Below, one piece after another: positions 30,766-32,865 of a stretch of 32,865 nt of DNA. The position numbers were made by a program, and so were the translations under genes. The notes under the pieces were generated by a model. The model saw nothing but the letters and a program-made list of their open reading frames with translations. It was not told the DNA's origin and made no database searches. The stretch's first letter is position 1. The number at the start of each line of letters is the position of its first letter. Location: NCBI GenBank assembly GCA_024644945.1, contig JAHEGU010000035.1, forward strand, positions 1-32,865. Reading direction: 5' to 3'. This DNA comes from Gammaproteobacteria bacterium. GTDB taxonomy: Bacteria; Pseudomonadota; Gammaproteobacteria; Arenicellales; Poriferihabitantaceae.

Positions 30766-32679
30766 ATGACAGAGATACATCGAAGAACACTGCTAAAACT
30801 AATCGGATTTGCCGCCACAGGCACGTTGCTCCCTAAATCCTTAGATCTCCTGATGGAGCAAGCGCGCGCTGAAAGTCTTGACACTTTATATCAGTTGCCG
30901 ATGCAGGGTAATGCGCGAATTCTGCATACCACCGATATACATGCCCAGCTACTGCCGGTCTTTTATCGTGAGCCCAATGTCAATCTGGGGGTGGGGCCCG
31001 CCAAAGGAATGTTGCCGCATCTTGTGGGTAAAGCATTGTTGGAAAAAACCGGATTTGCTGAAGATAGTATCGAAGCCTATGCGTTTACCAATCTGGATTT
31101 CGAAGCCAATGCGCGAATGTATGGAAGGATGGGAGGGTTTGCCAATCTCAAAACTCTGATCGATTCCCTGCGGATGCAAGCAGGCGGAATAGAAAACACG
31201 CTTACTTTGGACGGAGGCGATTTATGGCAGGGCTCGGCGACGGCTCTATGGACTCGAGGAACAGATATGGTCGATGCCTCCAATTTATTGGGCGTGGATA
31301 TCATGACAGGACACTGGGAATTCACCTATCACCAAGCCGAATTGCTTGCTAATGTGAAGCGTTTTAATGGAGAGTTCCTGGGTCAAAATGTTCGGGTGAA
31401 GGAAGACAGTCTGTTTGGTGATGAGTACTTTGCCATGGTGGAGGAGTTCGACGGTCTGGGCCTCTACGATGAGGATGCCGGACTTGCATTCAAACCATAC
31501 ACGATGCGAAATATTGCGGGGCGCAAAATCGCAGTGATTGGTCAAGCCTTTCCCCGAACCGCCAATGCCAATCCACAAGGATTCATTCCCGACTGGTCGT
31601 TTGGTATCCGTGAAGACGAACTGATCGAACTGCTGGAGCAGATCAAAGAGGAAGAAACCCCTGATGCGACCATCATGCTGTCGCACAATGGTATGGACGT
31701 GGACATCAAGCTTGCTGGCAGGGTGTCAGGTATCGATGCAATTTTCGGTGGTCATACACACGACGGCATTCCAGTACCAGTCGAGGTCGAAACCCCGGAG
31801 GGCGGAATCTGTATGGTGACCAATGCCGGTACCAATGGAAAGTTTGTTGGGGTGATGGACTTCGACATTGGTGAAGGCGAAGTAAAGGGAATGCAATACC
31901 ATCTGGTGCCGGTATTCGAGAACCTGCTCAAACCCGATCCTGAAATGAATACTTTCCTGACCGAATTGAGAGCAAGTATTTATGACGAATCGGTAATTGA
32001 AAGCCGTTCGGAATCGTTTTACTTCAACCCGCAAAGAGTGGGTAAGACCTATCAAGATATTCTTGAAGAGAAACTCGCGATTGCGGATCGCGCCCTGTAT
32101 CGAAGAGGTAACTTTATGGGCACTTGGGACCAGCTGATTTGCGATGCGATGAAACATGAGTATAAGGCAGAGGTCACCTTGTCTCCTGGTTTCCGCTGGG
32201 GTACCAGTGTTCTCTCTGGAGAGTGGATCACTATGGAAGATGTGATGACCCAGACAGCGATGACCTACGGGGAGACTTATATCCAGGAAATGACAGGGGA
32301 AGCGCTGTTGACCATTCTTGAGTCGGTTGCAGATAATTTATTCGATCCCGATCCGTATTTCCAAAGCGGTGGAGACATGGTCCGCGTAGGAGGCCTTGAC
32401 TACACGATTGATCCGGCCAAACCATTGCTGGAGAGAATTAGTGCAGTGACCCTGGATTCAGGTGAGACACTCGATCCCGCTAAAACTTACCGAGTTGCGG
32501 GATGGGCGGTTGTCGGACCACATCCTGATGGACGATTGATTTGGGACGTGGTGCGAGACTATTTATTGAGCCAGCGTAATCAGCAGAATGTGATTGAAAT
32601 CTCAAAGATGAATCACCCTACACTTGTGGGTGTAGCAGATAACCCAGGTGTAGCTGATTACGAAGGAAAGATCGTCTGA
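30766..32679 (+). CDS. soxB: SoxB, sulfate thiol esterase of the Sox pathway
   Basis: A 637-aa periplasmic dimanganese hydrolase of the 5'-nucleotidase superfamily. A twin-arginine signal, HRRTLLKLIGF, lies at residues 5-15. Metal-site motifs are TTDIHAQL (D57, H59), DGGDLWQGSA (D152), TGHWEFTY (H183), SHNGMD and GGHTHD. SoxB removes the terminal sulfone as sulfate from SoxY-bound cysteine S-thiosulfonate. ATG 30766 has GGAGAG ten nt upstream; the frame is open for 19 more codons but lacks a site there. No soxXA, soxYZ or soxCD gene is in the window, so soxB stands apart from other sox genes, which is common in Dsr-containing purple sulfur bacteria. Confidence 0.97.
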   Translation: MTEIHRRTLLKLIGFAATGTLLPKSLDLLMEQARAESLDTLYQLPMQGNARILHTTDIHAQLLPVFYREPNVNLGVGPAKGMLPHLVGKALLEKTGFAEDSIEAYAFTNLDFEANARMYGRMGGFANLKTLIDSLRMQAGGIENTLTLDGGDLWQGSATALWTRGTDMVDASNLLGVDIMTGHWEFTYHQAELLANVKRFNGEFLGQNVRVKEDSLFGDEYFAMVEEFDGLGLYDEDAGLAFKPYTMRNIAGRKIAVIGQAFPRTANANPQGFIPDWSFGIREDELIELLEQIKEEETPDATIMLSHNGMDVDIKLAGRVSGIDAIFGGHTHDGIPVPVEVETPEGGICMVTNAGTNGKFVGVMDFDIGEGEVKGMQYHLVPVFENLLKPDPEMNTFLTELRASIYDESVIESRSESFYFNPQRVGKTYQDILEEKLAIADRALYRRGNFMGTWDQLICDAMKHEYKAEVTLSPGFRWGTSVLSGEWITMEDVMTQTAMTYGETYIQEMTGEALLTILESVADNLFDPDPYFQSGGDMVRVGGLDYTIDPAKPLLERISAVTLDSGETLDPAKTYRVAGWAVVGPHPDGRLIWDVVRDYLLSQRNQQNVIEISKMNHPTLVGVADNPGVADYEGKIV

Positions 32680-32865
32680 CTACTAAGTTGTAAAAGTCTT
32701 AATCTCATTAATCGGTTCGGATATCCAGTTTCAATCTGGTGTGGCAAAGTGGTGGCTATCTAAATTTCCCGATAGCGGACATTTAAAAACATCAGGCAAA
32801 TTACCGCTCAATACTCACAGCGGCCTTTCACATATTTTCGAAGGACTGCCGCAATCGACCCAAAG

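Noticed and set aside
32680..32865. Possible terminator after soxB (GCTATC at 32755-32760 and GATAGC at 32771-32776)
   Set aside because: The stem is six bp with a ten-nt loop and no T run follows, so it is too weak to call.

Overview
The window is a chromosomal segment from a sulfur-oxidising gammaproteobacterium. The evidence is a complete oxidative-type (reverse) dissimilatory sulfite reductase operon in the gammaproteobacterial order dsrABEFHCMKLJOPNR, together with soxB, tusA and a YeeE/YedE transporter. dsrEFH, dsrL and a two-cysteine DsrC mark the oxidative pathway, in which stored or sulfane sulfur is converted to sulfite. I cannot name a genus from sequence alone. No rRNA, tRNA or CRISPR array was seen.

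Layout. (1) 1-5.1 kb: the 3' end of an electron-transfer flavoprotein alpha gene with a strong terminator. Minus-strand genes follow: a FadL-type outer-membrane channel, a diaminopropionate ammonia-lyase-like PLP enzyme, a DUF3530 hydrolase, a YgaP-like DUF2892 membrane protein, and a translationally coupled pair (unknown 118-aa protein and prolyl-4-hydroxylase-like dioxygenase). (2) 5.1-9.7 kb: mostly plus strand. It holds a small cupin, a 64-aa protein, an unrecognised 190-aa protein on the minus strand, a 357-aa conserved protein coupled to a PKHD-type dioxygenase, a 160-bp MITE-like element, and a DUF900 hydrolase. (3) 9.9-12.9 kb, minus strand: TauD-family dioxygenase, unknown 235-aa protein, a Cas6/Cmx6-like protein, a cysteine-less DsrC paralogue (RspA type), and an unknown 67-aa protein. 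(4) 13.2-28.6 kb, plus strand: the dsr operon, then a NarX/NarL-like two-component pair and a Sel1-repeat protein. (5) 28.8-32.7 kb: tusA and yeeE on the minus strand, divergent from soxB.

How the genes work together. TusA and the DsrEFH relay should deliver persulfide to DsrC. DsrAB with DsrL oxidises it to sulfite, with DsrN supplying siroheme amidation. The DsrMKJOP membrane complex handles DsrC trisulfide or thiol redox and electron flow. SoxB acts in the periplasm on thiosulfate-derived sulfur bound to SoxYZ, and the YeeE protein may import a sulfur species and hand it to TusA. No other sox genes lie in the window.

The most unusual part is the divergent minus-strand operon. It joins an apparent Cas6-family RNA-binding or processing protein to a DsrC-like protein that has lost both redox cysteines, with no CRISPR array or other cas gene in sight. 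I propose, as inference only, a sulfur-linked RNA-level or transcriptional regulatory module. The second notable theme is three different Fe(II)/2-oxoglutarate dioxygenases and a cupin within about 9 kb upstream of dsrA.
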